This document shows, piece after piece, positions 25,015-36,239 of a stretch of DNA of 64,000 nucleotides. Positions within the stretch are counted from its first letter, which is position 1; every line of letters starts with the position of its first letter. A model generated the notes under the pieces. The model searched no databases. It saw only the letters and a list, made by a program, of their open reading frames with translations, and was not told where the DNA came from. A program made the translations under genes and the position numbers. The DNA comes from Sciurus carolinensis (Eukaryota; Chordata; Mammalia; Rodentia; Sciuridae), in contig NC_062219.1 of the NCBI RefSeq assembly GCF_902686445.1, positions 112,159,160-112,223,159 on the forward strand, in the 5' to 3' direction.

Positions 25015-26160
25015 AGCATCAAAGCCCTCTGTGTCTTAAGTCAGCAGAAGGCCCTCCCCTGAGGAGTGATTTGCAGTAGCAAGATTTGCATTTCCCAGAG
25101 TGTGGGTGGAATCCAGGGCCCCCTCCCCAGGCTGTCAGTGACACCACCCTCCAACCTCCTGTCTCCCGACTCAGTGGGCCCTCAGCCCCTCCAGTCGCCA
25201 GCCTGTCTGCCCGGATCTCACGCCCGATGCAGAGATAAACATATCCCACGATAGTATTGTTTCCCACTTCCCGTAGCTCTCAAGTGCGATCCTAGGGGGT
25301 AGGATTAGCCAGGCATCCAGGCAGCTTAGAGGTTTGAGAGGCTATTCACAGAGTTGGCCAGTCCCCAGTCCTTAAAGACAGTGGAGGTAGCTGGGATTGA
25401 AGGGAAAGGGCAAGGGAAGCTGCTGCGGCCTGACCTTCTGGAACACTGTGCCGTCCTCAGCCACACACCACAAGCACATTTGACCTAGATAGAGGGAGAG
25501 CTGCCCAGCTGAGTGGAGACATAAGACATCCCCTCTGCTAGTCAACTTCCTCCCCATCCCTGATCCGAGCCTCTGGGTTCTGTGTTCCCTCAGGTGGCTG
25601 ATCTGACATGCAAGGTGTGTCCTAGGAAGGGAAGCCCAGAGCCCTTGGCAGACAGCCCGTAACCCTGGATCCTAGGAGGCAGGCAGGGGGAGGGGCTGGA
25701 GGATGGAGGGTGCTTACCTCATCCAGTGGTAGAGTCAGCCAGGGGAGAGAGGCCTTCCTCCCAACTCAGCCAGGGCGGGCCCCCTGCTCTCTCCCCACTC
25801 CCCAGTACTCCCAGTACAGCCACTCTCATGACCTCACTGCCATGACCAAGCCAGGCAGGCAGCCAGCAGCCGGGGACCCGCCAAAATCCACATCCCTCCG
25901 AGACCACCACAAGTCAGTCATGGCCTAGACAATGTTGCTCAAATAAACCTCCACCCACCCAAATGCACATCCACAAGACAGTGTGTCCCACTACATGTTT
26001 ACTCCAGTCAGGGGGCCCACCTCCCCTCCCAAGAAGGCTGGACCAGGGCGGTCCGTCCTCTACTACCAGACATCCTAGCTCCTCCTCCCCTGCTCAATTC
26101 TGCTCAGCTACCCCAACATGATCTTCCCTAAGTAACCCATCTGCTATTAACCTTGCCACA
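25015..26160. other. Intergenic DNA; no gene seen
   Basis: GC-rich unique sequence without domains or young repeats. The segment runs up to the GGTGAT satellite. Confidence 0.5.
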
Positions 26161-26161
26161 A

Positions 26162-26935
26162 TTCCATAGTAATGGCGGTGGTGATAATGATGGTGATTGT
26201 GGTGGTGATGGTGATGACACATGTTAGTGATGGTGATTGTGGTAGTGATGGTGGTGGTGTTGGTGATAGTGTTGGTGATTGTGGTGGTGATGGTGGTGGT
26301 ATTGGTGATGGTATTGGTGATGGTGGTGGTGTTGGTGATGGTGTTGGTGATTGTGGTGGTGATGGTGGTGGTATTGGTGATGGTATTGGTGATTGTAGTG
26401 GTGATGGTGATTGTGGTAGTGATGGTGGTGGTGTTGGTGATAGTGTTGGTGATTGTGGTGGTGATGGTGGTGGTGTTGGTGATGGTATTAGTGATTGTGG
26501 TGGTGATGGTGATTGTGGTAGTGATGGTGGTGGTGTTGGTGATAGTGTTGGTGATTGTGGTGGTGATGGTGGTGGTGGTGGTGATGGTATTAGTGATTGT
26601 GGTGGTGATGGTGGTGGTATTGGTGATGGTGTTGGTGATTGTGGTAGTGATGGTGGTGGTGTTGGTGATAGTGTTGGTGATTGTGGTGGTGATGGTGATT
26701 GTGGTGGTGATGGTGATTGTGGTGGTGATGGTATTGGTGATTGTGGTGGTGATGGTGTTGGTGACGGTGATTGTGGTGATGATGGTGGTAATGGTGGAAG
26801 CGATTATGATGTGATATTAGAGATGGAGGTGATAGAGGTGAAGTGGTAGCAGTGGTGATGAGCTGGTAGAGGGGATAGAGATGGTGATGGTAGTGGAGGT
26901 AGTGGTGGTTGAGGTAGTGGAAATGAAGTGAGTAG
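26162..26935. repeat. GGTGAT/GGTGGT hexamer-phased satellite, about 0.77 kb
   Basis: This is an almost uninterrupted array of GGT, GAT and GTT triplets with T/G/A bias and nearly no C on the + strand. A longer internal unit beginning GATTGTGGTAGTGATGG recurs at about 26235, 26409, 26511 and 26637. The spacings (174, 102 and 126) are all multiples of six, so the array is hexamer-phased with higher-order duplication. It degrades after about 26800. Long open frames across it (Gly/Asp/Val-rich on +, His/Asn-rich on -) are by-products of the repeat and not genes. Confidence 0.97.
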
Positions 26936-27454
26936 GGGTGTCTCCTCTCCTTCTCTAAGCTTGAACAGACCATCAGCCATGACCCCAAGGACTACAGGAA
27001 CACTGTGTTGATTAAAGAGTGTCCAAGGCATTCGGCACAGAAGGCTCTCAGAGCAATGGGAGTAACTACCCCTCCCCTGTTCCCCAGCAAGGCATAATAT
27101 GTTCCCATCTGGGACTTCAGACTATCCTCCAACTCGCAGCAAGTATCATCTGGCCTAGAATCTGCTGAGGCTTCCCTTGAGGAAGGTGGACAGAGACCCA
27201 GCTCAGGAGGCAGAGGATCTTACAATGGGATACCATCTAAATGCACTACACTATGCATCCTACCATAAAACAGGAATCATAATTCTTTTTGGCAAAGTTA
27301 TTGTGAGGACTGAGATAAATATCCTTAGAAAGGCCTGGTACAGAAAGTGGCATAAGAAGTGTTAGATATTTTTCATTCCGTTCCAGGGTTTTCTTATCAA
27401 GCCCCACCTACCCACTCCCCCAGCCCACCTCCTTTGCCGCGTGCCTCCATGCAT

Positions 27455-27835
27455 TCACTTTCTAGAGCTACTGTAACAAATCATCACAAACTTTGTGGCT
27501 TAAGACAACAGAAATGTGTTCTGTCACAGCTCTGAAGACCAGAAGTCTAAAATTAAGGAATCGGCAGAGCCGAGTTCTCTTCCAACTTCTGGAGGCTGGT
27601 CCCTGCCTCTGTCTTCACCTGAGTCTTCACATGACCTTCCTCTGTGTCTCTGTGTTCCTTTCTGTTTCTTACAGGGACTTTCACTGGATTTATGATCTAC
27701 CCTAATCCAATATGATTTCATCTTAATCCTTACCTTCATTATATCTGAAAAGACCTATTTCTAAATAAGGTCACAGTCTCAGATTCCAGGTGGACATAAA
27801 TTTTGAGGGACCACTATAAAATTCATTCTATCCCC
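27455..27835 (+). repeat. Old medium-reiterated repeat, family not assigned
   Basis: CTAGAGCTACTGTAACAAATCATCACAAACTTTGTGGCTTAAGACAACAG ... TTCTAAATAAGGTCACAGTC...GACATAAATTTTGAGGGACCACTATAAAATTCATTC. A recognisable ancient mammalian repeat type with a related but different consensus from the one at 13795. Confidence 0.65.
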
Positions 27836-27839
27836 CGCC

Positions 27840-28800
27840 ACAATCTGAGTAAACCAAACTTGATTCCTCAACCCCCTATCACCTGGCACAACCGCAGCCC
27901 TGTCCAAACTGCTCTGAGACCCACACCCAACCCCTGCAGTGTCCCAGGCCACTGGCCAGTGCCCAGCTCTGCAGCACCATGCGTGCATGAGCTCAGATTC
28001 CCTCTTCACTTGGCGGTGAGAAAGGGGGATTCTAGGCTTCAGCCAGAGCCCATAGGGGCCTCTCTGCTCGGAAATGCTTCTTCCTCTCCCCCTGGCAGCT
28101 GTTTGGCTTGGCGGGGGTCCAGCTGGCAAGTTCAGCAGCCAAGGAGCCCTGGGGGGCAGGGGGAGGGAATGGTGTGGGGCAGGCAGCTCCCTGCTCAGGC
28201 CCAGGCCCTGGGAGCTGGGCCAATGGCTGGCCTCCCTGCTGGCTGGCTCCGGTCCCCTCACCCTTGGTTCTCCTCCTCCTGGTCTCCTGTCCTCCCCATC
28301 CCACAAAGGGGAATTCTGGAGACCCTCCACCACCCGCCCCAGCCAAGGAGAAGACGTGCAGAAGAGGAGCATCAGCTGGCAATGCAAGAAACACACCCAG
28401 AGAAAGAGCGTTTAGCCGGTGCTGCAGATCGGCTCGTACAGGCTTTGGATACTCCTTCAGGGCACCCTAGGACAACCTGAACTCCTTCCAACATGTGGAT
28501 ACCCTGTCCCTTGCTCCATCATGTTCCTGCACTCTCCTGTCCCTTGTATCTCCTCTAAAGCACTTGCCTTCTCTTTCCAGGGCCCTTCTGAACCCCCAAG
28601 CTATTGCCCATTCTTCTGAATCAGGCCTCTCCTCAGATAAACAGGACAGGAAATGAAGTCTCAGACACCACAGGTCCTTTACCAAGGATGAGAATGTGGT
28701 AAAGAAACATATGAGAAGGGTCTTTAGAGCCCATTCTGCATAGGTTTAAGTGAAAGCCCTACATTTAACACCTGTGGAAACCTGGACAGGTAATAACTCT
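27840..28800. other. GC-rich intergenic DNA; no gene seen
   Basis: A 225-codon frame (27803-28480, +) and a 205-codon frame (27779-28396, -) overlap almost fully. Both are Pro/Ser/Arg/Gly-rich, begin inside or beside an old repeat and have no domain, so neither is called. Confidence 0.55.
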
Positions 28801-28809
28801 CTGAGCCTC

Positions 28810-28986
28810 TGGCGCACACCTGTAATCCCAGCTACTCAGGAGGCTGAGGCTGAGGAACAGTGTAAGTTCAAGGTCAACCTTGGCAACTTAGATCCTATCT
28901 CAAAAAACTTCTAAAGGGCTGGGGATGTAGCTCAATGGTAGAGCTATATTGCTTTCAAGGCCCTGAGTTTAATCCCTAGTATTGGG
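28810..28986 (+). mobile_element. B1-dID composite SINE
   Basis: GGCGCACACCTGTAATCCCAGCTACTCAGGAGGCTGAGG (B1) then GGGCTGGGGATGTAGCTCAATGGTAGAGC...TTTAATCCCTAGTATT (ID). Confidence 0.93.
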
Positions 28987-29039
28987 GGGAGAGGAATGAG
29001 GATACTTAATATAGTTAATTTCTGGATTTGCAAGGACAA

Positions 29040-29215
29040 AATCACATTGCGTCTGAAAGAACAGAGGTACTCTCTAAATGATAACGACTTACTACGTGCC
29101 ACTTTGTATTGATTATTTCATTTAAACCTAATAATAACTTTAGGAAATAGAAACCATTTCACAGCTAAAGGAGCTAAGCAGTTTAGGTTCCAGAAAAAGT
29201 AAGTGGCTGAGTAGG
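29040..29215 (-). repeat. MIR SINE
   Basis: ACGACTTACTACGTGCCACTTTGTATTGATTATTTCATTTAAACC ... CAGCTAAAGGAGCTAAGCAG; reversed MIR. Confidence 0.7.
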
Positions 29216-29964
29216 GATTTTTTTTTCCAAGCACCATGAATCCAGACCCTGTCGTCTAAATCAGCATGCTCTGGCAGAGTAAACATGGTAGATAGTACTA
29301 GTGTTAGTATTAATATTAACATCATTATGGGCTGTTCGGACTGAGCCTAGGTCACAGAGAGCAGCTGTGGTGCAGGGGTTTTCCCAGGGACCCCTGCAGG
29401 TGCAGCATGGAGGTCTCCCTCACCCGGCACAACACAAATTTATATGCAGTTTGCAAGGAAGGTTCTGCCTGGCTGCCTCTGTGATACTGAAGTCCCGGAT
29501 GCTAGGGTCAGCCCATCCCAGCCTCTCAGTCACAGGAGGAGACCATTGAAACTGAGTCTCCGAGGCGCTTTTGCCTTGGCACATCTGGAAGCTGTTAGCC
29601 TCCTCTGCCCCCCTCCTGGAGCCAGCTGTTTGCGGTGGCTAATTCTGGGAAGTGCCCCTCAGTCAGCAGCTGCCTGTGGGGACAGGGGTGGGGGTTCCTC
29701 ACCACCAAACCAGTGGAAAGGGAGGGAGTTGGGCAGGTCGCACAGGGTTAATCTGAATAACCACAGCTGTCACCCAGAAGAGCTGGTCTCCTCCCCCAGC
29801 CCTGCAGATAGCCATGGGGTTACTATGGGTTGAGTAATGAGAGGGGAAGAGGGGGAGGAGGCAGCCAGACCGAGGAGCAGAGATGGAGAGAATGTTTCTG
29901 CTGTAAAAGATCTTCAAGAGGTCATCTGATATTGTCCATCCCCCTGTTGCCTGGGGGTCACAGT

Positions 29965-30112
29965 GACCGTGTGGTGTAGTAGAAAGAGGGCATCCTTTGT
30001 AGTTGAGCTGAGCTAGGTCATGATCCTGACTCCATCACTGTTGGTCTCAGTGACCTTGAGAAAGGTCCTCAGCCTCTCCGGGTCTAAAAATCTCATCTGT
30101 GCGATTGGGAGA
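29965..30112 (+). repeat. MIR SINE
   Basis: GTGTAGTAGAAAGAGGGCATCC ... CATGATCCTGACTCCATCACTG ... CTCAGCCTCTCCGGGTCTAAAAATCTCATCTGTGCG; MIR head and core. Confidence 0.75.
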
Positions 30113-31039
30113 CCCGTACCTCCCTGGCAAGACTGCCAAGAGGCTTCTGGGAAATGTGGTCTGGTCCAGGCCCCAAAACATGGGCTTCCTCCTGCTGAGA
30201 GCATCAGGAAGCTACAAGCCATCTTCCCCTGGCTCCACTCCCTGCTCCACCTGCTGGAGTCTCACTCTAGCTTTTGCCCATGGCACACCGGCCTCACTCC
30301 AGACCTACTCTCAAAGGTATGCCTTCCCTACAGCCTGAGCTACCCACCTCTCTACCCAGCTCTGCCGCCTCACTTCCTAAGCTTATTGAACACACCACCT
30401 CCCCACAGGAACTGGCAGCTCCTGCCAATTTCCATAGCCCCAAATCTCCCTCCACCAATGGCCTCCTTACCCCTGGCCTCAGGGAGGTGATTGGATACCT
30501 CTGAAGTCAGTCATCCTGGGGTTTAACCGTCATCACTGCTGCAAAGATGCCTCTTTATACACTATCACATGTAAGTTTCATCATTATTCGGAAAAGCTAC
30601 TATTTTTATAATATAGAACAAAGGACAGATGTTAACATTCATTAGACTTGATATACACCAAGCTGTGAGAGAAAAGCCCAGGCCCTCCTGGATTCTCTTC
30701 TAAGTAGATGCAGCATTAATAAATGAAGGACTGGCTAAAATCTCCTACAGGGATTATTGCAAAGGGCTGTGACCCCAGATAGCCACCCTCACCTCCTCCT
30801 GGCTGGAACACTCAGAACCACTGCTCAGCCCTAACCCAAGGAACTGCTCCATCACCTGCAATTGGGTGGCACCTATACCCACTTTCACAAGTTTCTCCTT
30901 CCTGTCGTCCCACAAGCTGGAGTCCCTGGAACAGTGAAATCACATCCTCAGGCTTCAGGCCCTCCTCCCTCCTCCCTAATCCACACACCTTAACACCTTT
31001 GATGGTGGTGCTTTGGTTTTTTGTTTGTTTGTGGTTTTT

Positions 31040-31214
31040 GCAGTACTGGGGATTAAACCCAGGGGTGTTTTACCACTGAGCTATATCTCCAGTCCTTTTT
31101 ATTTTTTTATTTTGAAACAGGGTCTCCCTAAGTTGTTCAGGTTGGCCTTTGGCCTTGAACTTGCAATCCTCCTGCCTCAGCTTCTTGAGTTGCTGGGATT
31201 ACAGGTTTGACTGC
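31040..31214 (-). mobile_element. B1-dID composite SINE
   Basis: + strand: CAGTACTGGGGATTAAACCCAGGGGTG ... CACTGAGCTATATCTCCAG ... CCTCCTGCCTCAGCTTC...GGGATTACAGG. Confidence 0.92.
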
Positions 31215-31229
31215 ATACAGCAATTGACG

Positions 31230-31277
31230 TTTTGTTTGTTTGTTTGTTTGTTTGTTTTGTTTTGTTTTGTTTTGTTT
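31230..31277. repeat. (TTTG)n/(TTTTG)n microsatellite between two SINEs
   Basis: TTTG units grade into TTTTG units, lying between the - strand SINEs at 31040 and 31278. Confidence 0.92.
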
Positions 31278-31403
31278 AATATTTTATTTTAATTGTAGGT
31301 GGACACAATGCCTTTATTTTATTTTTATTGGTGCTGAGGATTGAATCCAGGGCCCCACACATGCTAGGCGAGCACTCTACCACTGAGTCACAACCCCAGG
31401 CCC
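31278..31403 (-). mobile_element. ID-type SINE with extended A/T-rich 3' region
   Basis: + strand: TTTAATTGTAGGTGGACACAATGCCTTTATTTTATTTTTATTGG, then GTGCTGAGGATTGAATCCAGGGCC ... CACTCTACCACTGAGTCACAACCCC. A tRNA-Ala-derived unit with an extra tail segment not seen in the simple ID copies. Confidence 0.82.
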
Positions 31404-31406
31404 ACA

Positions 31407-31565
31407 GCAATTGTTTTTAACCACCATTTATCAAGTGCTTAACTTTGTGCCAGGCGCTTTATGACTACTATCTCATTCAACAGCCCACACATGCTCAGCG
31501 ACCCCCAAAATGAGTATTGTTATATTAGGCTTACAAATGAGGAAGCCAAGCTTCAGAAAGAGACC
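31407..31565 (-). repeat. MIR SINE
   Basis: CCATTTATCAAGTGCTTAACTTTGTGCCAGGCGC ... TACAAATGAGGAAGCCAAGCTTCAGAAAGAG; reversed MIR. Confidence 0.85.
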
Positions 31566-32604
31566 CTTCATACAAAGCACAATCCCAGTCTGTGGGAATA
31601 GCAACCACTGGCCTTGCAAAGGGCCCAGCAGCCCAGCACACTATCAAGGGTCCCAGACCTGAAGGGTCAGTCACCTAGGTGTCAGCTCCACCTCATGTCT
31701 ACCAGATGCCTCAAACTCAGCATGTCCAAAAACACACCTTCTGAGCTTCTCCTTTAAAAGCATTTTGCCCAGAGCTTTCCCATCGCAGTTCAGAGCCACT
31801 CTATCCTTCTAACAGCGGAGACTCCCATCAGGAAATCCTGTTGTCTGGACCTTCGGAACTCACCACTCCCAACCACCTCCCCTGCTTGACCACAAGGACC
31901 CCCTCCCCCACCTCCAGGGCGGGTGTGTAGAGGAGGGAGGACCTTAGGACTGATGCAGACGTAATTGAGCAGACAGCATATGGGAGGCCCCTGCTGAGAG
32001 ACCAGTCTTATCCCGCCCTTAAGAGGTTTCATGTTTGCAAAAACGCCTTCACATCCATGTCTCCTGGGACCCTCACCATTAGCCTTAGACAGTTCTCTCC
32101 CTCCCTCCCCTCTCTCTTCCTTCCTTCCGTGTCCTCCCTCCTACCTTCTTTCCTTTGCTTTCATGTGAAATACATACTGAGCATTTGCTCCATTCGTAAC
32201 ACAGAAAGATGGGGGTTAGGGAATACCAGTGTGGTTCTAGGGCCCTAGAGAATTGAAAACTGTACTTGTGGTTTCCATAACGAGACCAAGATGTTGGACA
32301 AGGAACAAAACCAGCCATAGGCCTCACCAGCAGGTATGCTCAAGGATGCAGGGAACTCTCGCTGGAAAAGCAGATCTGAGCTGGGGGTGGGGATTTTCAG
32401 ACAGACCAAGGTAGGACAGAGGAAGGAAAGGACGCTGGGCGTAAGGGACAGTTTCAGCACAGCCTTGAAGAGAACAGACCAAGTCTGGAGGGCACCCATC
32501 TGGTTGGAACAGAAGGGTCACTTGAGGTGTGGTGGAGTCCGGGGAGCATCCAGAAGTGAAGAGAGAAGAGGATCAACGGTCAGACCTCCCAGCAGGATTT
32601 ACCA

Positions 32605-32790
32605 TAGGACAATGGTGGCACAGCAAAAGCACTGACTTTGGACATACACTGACCTGGGCTCAAATCCTTGCCTCCTGGGCAGGTGGCTTTCTCTCTGCCT
32701 TGGATTTCTCACCTCTAATAGAGAAAATAATCCCCACCTCACAGAGTACTTAAATGAGATGATCTGGCATCATACTTCATAGATGCTTTT
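32605..32790 (+). repeat. MIR SINE
   Basis: AAAGCACTGACTTTGGACATACACTGACCTGGGCTCAAATCC ... AATAATCCCCACCTCACAGAGTACTTAAATGAGATGAT; MIR head through core. Confidence 0.88.
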
Positions 32791-33024
32791 TAAAAATGTT
32801 TATTGAATCTGAGCAAATGAAGGCAGTGGGTGTGAAGCGCTCGTTCAAGTGGTTTAGTCACAGAAGAACCGGATTGCACAATGGCCCAAGTCAGCGCGGG
32901 GTCAGGGGAGGCTGTTTCTTAGCTGAGGGAGACCTGTGGGTGTTTGCAAGTTGAGGAGGATGGATGCTGCCAAAAGAGGGCCCAGGGAGGAGAAGGCTCA
33001 AAAACAGATAGCGGGGACAGTGAC

Positions 33025-33122
33025 ACGGCCCTGCGAATGTACTAAAACCATCAAATGGAACACTTTAAGTGGGTGGATTGTGTGGAATGTGAATTTTATC
33101 TCAATAAAACTGTCAAAAAAAA
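33025..33122 (+). mobile_element. Old L1 3' end
   Basis: CGAATGTACTAAAACCATCAAATGGAACACTTTAAGTGGG ... GAATTTTATCTCAATAAAACTG followed by an A run. This is the widespread mammalian L1M 3' terminus. Confidence 0.85.
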
Positions 33123-33124
33123 TG

Positions 33125-34270
33125 TCTGGAGAGATCCACTAGCTCTTGGGAGTCAAGGAGGGAGGACTTGGGCTAGAGAACAGAGAAGGATATATAGCGT
33201 GCTTCATGCTTCCAAGACAGAGAATGGCAGGCTGATGGGCTTGCTCTTTGGTTCCACAGCTTAAATGAGTATCTACTATGTGCCAGATGCTGTGCCAGCC
33301 TGGAGTTGCTCACAGTCCCTAGGCAGGTCCAACATGAATGGAGCCATGGAAGGGTGCACAGAGTGTGGTGGCAGCCCAACACAGTGGGCACAAAGAGGGA
33401 CTGGATGCTCTGTCCCATCCCACAGTCTCCAATAGAGCCAGGCATCTCTCAATTGGACCCACCTGTGTGGGCTCAGACCTGCAGTACAGGGGTGACCTGT
33501 GGGCTGTGACCACGGGTGGTGGACAGCAAGGTAGGACTCTCTGCAGCCCAACTGGGACCATGGTTGGAAGTGTCATTCTGGGAGAGTCAAAAGCAGGTCC
33601 TGAAGTCATCAGCCCAGTCCCCAAGAGGACCTGCATGTGGTTTCTTTGCTCTTCTGAGCAAGTGCCTTCCCTGCCCCTGAAACACCGCAGGTCGTGTTCA
33701 TATGGTAAAGTGATGCTCCATGACAGGTGGGCCAGGAGAGGCCTGGCAAGCTTGTTGGACAGGACGAGGAATTAGTTCAGGCCACAGAAAAGCCACCAAG
33801 TGGACAATCCACAGTTGGGGAGAACATTGAGAATCAGGCCCATCTCCTGAGTCAGGGGTCTTAAAGGCACCCCCAGATCAGCCTGCACTACCAGATGTTC
33901 CACACACTGACCCAAAGGCCCCAGCTGCCCGTGCCACCACCCAGAACCACTCACAACTTTTCTGTTCACCCCTACAAAGCCACATCCTTGCTACCACCTC
34001 CTTCTCTTCCCATCCCTCAGGCAAACTGAAGCAGTGTCCCAGAAGGAGGGCCTGAAGGGACCTGTTCTAACCCTGACTCTGCCACCAGTGTGCTGAGTGC
34101 CTTGCCCTCTGGGCTCAGCCCCCTTCCGTGTGCAGAGGCAGAATGTGAGGTGGTGAAGGGCATGGGCTCCAGACAGACTCCTGGGTGACCCCAGCCCCTC
34201 ACTCACAGCGGTGAGAGCTTGGGCATGTTCTGCATCCTCTTTGCGTCTCAGTCCCCTTACCTAAAGAGAG
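33125..34270. other. Intergenic DNA; no gene seen
   Basis: Unique GC-rich sequence. Open frames up to 145 codons overlap on both strands and have no domains. Confidence 0.5.
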
Positions 34271-34277
34271 CGACTCA

Positions 34278-34350
34278 GGCTGGAGGTGCAGATGTGTGGC
34301 AGAGTGTTCACCTAGCCTGTATGAGGCCTTGGATTCGATCTCCAGCTTGG
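34278..34350 (+). mobile_element. Old ID element with (AAAT)n tail
   Basis: GGCTGGAGGTGCAGATGTGTGGCAGAGTG...GAGGCCTTGGATTCGATCTCCAGC; the tail is (AAAT)n at 34353-34373. Confidence 0.82.
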
Positions 34351-35099
34351 AGAATAAATAAATAAATAAATAAACAGGCTTCTCAGAGGACAGCATAAAG
34401 ATTAAATGGATTATAGATATAAAGCACTCAGAATGGGGTATGGCCCAGAGGAAGAGTCAATTAATATTAACTCCTTATACTATTACAACTGTGTGGAGGT
34501 TTGTTCAGTGGCCTCTGAGGTCCTTCCAGCTCTGGCGTTCTATGACCTTGGGATTCTGCCAGTGCTCTCATACTGGTCTGCCTTTCTACTTCTGTACAAT
34601 ATATAGCCATTATTTGGGTAACGCAGGCACCTCAAACCTGGATGTCTTCTTGTCCTCAGGTCCCCTTGACTTTGGGTCTCCTTGACCTATGCTTTCCTAT
34701 AACATCCAATGGGAGGCTTGGGCCCCACCCACACATGGGAAAGCGCAGAGCCCTTCCCAGTATCTCTGAGGACAGCCTGGAGCGGGGAGCTCCTATTCCT
34801 CTTTGAAAGTCTCTGCCCTGTTGTGATCTGCTCTTAAAATACACCTGTGTGGCAAACCTTTCTGAAGTTTCAGGTGTGCGGTAAGAAATCACAGCACAGA
34901 ACAGGAAGCAAGTCCAATGTCAAGTTGAAACAGCAGGAATCTGGGTGTGTCCCCAGCACATGTAGACAATGGAACAGGAGAAAGTAACGAGGAAGCTCCT
35001 GGGGTGTCCGCTAGTGAATACAAAGACAAGCGAGTCCTGAAAGAGTACAAAGCTGGATGCAGGATACCATGAATGACATGTTTGCAGGAAAAAGGGGGG

Positions 35100-35172
35100 G
35101 GACTGGGAACAGCTCAGTGGGAGAATGCTTGCCCAGCATGTGCGAGGCCCTGCATTTGATCCCCACCACCAA
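35100..35172 (+). mobile_element. Old ID element
   Basis: GACTGGGAACAGCTCAGTGGGAGAATGCTTGCCCAGCATGTGCGAGGCCC...TTTGATCCCCACCACC. Confidence 0.85.
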
Positions 35173-35709
35173 CCACGAAGACAACAGCAAAAGAAAGAGG
35201 GAGATGTGGGAAGGGGTTTGCTATATGTACGTAGAATACATCTGGGAAGCCACATAAGAAACTGGGGGTCACCTTAGCTGCTGAGGAGGGGTGGAGGGAG
35301 ACTTTTTATCATACTTAAATGTTTGAGATAGGCAAAAATATTACCTATTAACAAAAAATATTTTTTAAATCAAAATAAAATTTGATTCTGCCCAGACATT
35401 TCCTTAGTAGTCCTCAAGCACTGGCCCTCTCGTGAGGACTTTCCCTGTATCCCTCTCTGTCACTGTCTCAGAGATGCCAGTTTCCTCACAGCTCGTGTTA
35501 TGCAAAACTTTCGCTCTATCTCTATCTCATTGTCACTCATTCTGACCTTACCTCTTTCACTCTGAGGACCCATCACTGTGATTTCCTCACAGGAGAATCA
35601 TTTCCCCAGGATGAACCATGACACATCCCTAGAAAACAAGAGTGGCGGCAGCTTCCAGACTAAATGGTTTTTTTTAGTCTGTTCCATGCCTGCCACGGTA
35701 GGGAGTGTG

Positions 35710-35711
<2 letters not shown>

Positions 35712-35743
<32 letters not shown>

Positions 35744-35911
35744 TACCAGGGATTGAACCCATGAACTCTTAACCACTGAGCCACATTCCCTGCCCTTTTT
35801 ATTTCTTTATTTTGAGACAGGGTCTTCCTAAATTGCTGAGGCTGGCTTTGGGTTTGTGAGCCTCCTGCCTCAACCTCCTGAGATTACAGCTTGCACCACT
35901 GCACTCGGCTG
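35712..35911 (-). mobile_element. B1-dID composite SINE with 31-base T run
   Basis: The T run at 35712-35742 is its reversed tail. It is followed by GTACCAGGGATTGAACCCATG ... CACTGAGCCACATTCCC ... CCTCCTGCCTCAACCTCC ... GCACCACTGCACTCGGC. Confidence 0.93.
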
Positions 35912-36049
35912 ACTGTGAACCTCTTGAGAGCAGAGGCCCCCTAGCACATGTTTACCAGATGGAATCTGTTTGGGGAGACAAGTGTGAGGACAAGGAGAGA
36001 CAAGCCAGAGGGTGGAACCTAGGCCAGATCAGAAGCAGAGCAGGAAAGT

Positions 36050-36238
36050 AACAAAAGTTCACACTTACCAAGCATCTGACCCCTTGCCAGTCACTTCCCC
36101 CACCAAGTGCTTTCCTTACATTAGCTCATTTAATCACGACAACCCCAAACGAGTTATTATCTGTGTTGTACAGATGAGGAAACTAAGGCACAGAGTGACT
36201 AAGGAACTCCCCTGACATCACATAGCTAAAGAGCAACG
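36050..36238 (-). repeat. MIR SINE
   Basis: CACTTACCAAGCATCTGACC ... TTACATTAGCTCATTTAATCACGACAACC ... ACAGATGAGGAAACTAAGGCACAGAG; reversed MIR. Confidence 0.9.
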
Positions 36239-36239
36239 G

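Noticed and set aside
26172..26849. 225-codon Gly/Asp/Val-rich open frame (and 197- and 132-codon frames in the same place)
   Set aside because: It is translation of the GGTGAT satellite; every frame is open because the repeat lacks stops. No promoter, domain or codon-use signal.
27803..28480. 225-codon + frame and 205-codon - frame
   Set aside because: Mutually overlapping, starting inside or beside an old repeat, no recognisable domain. Typical chance frames in GC-rich sequence.
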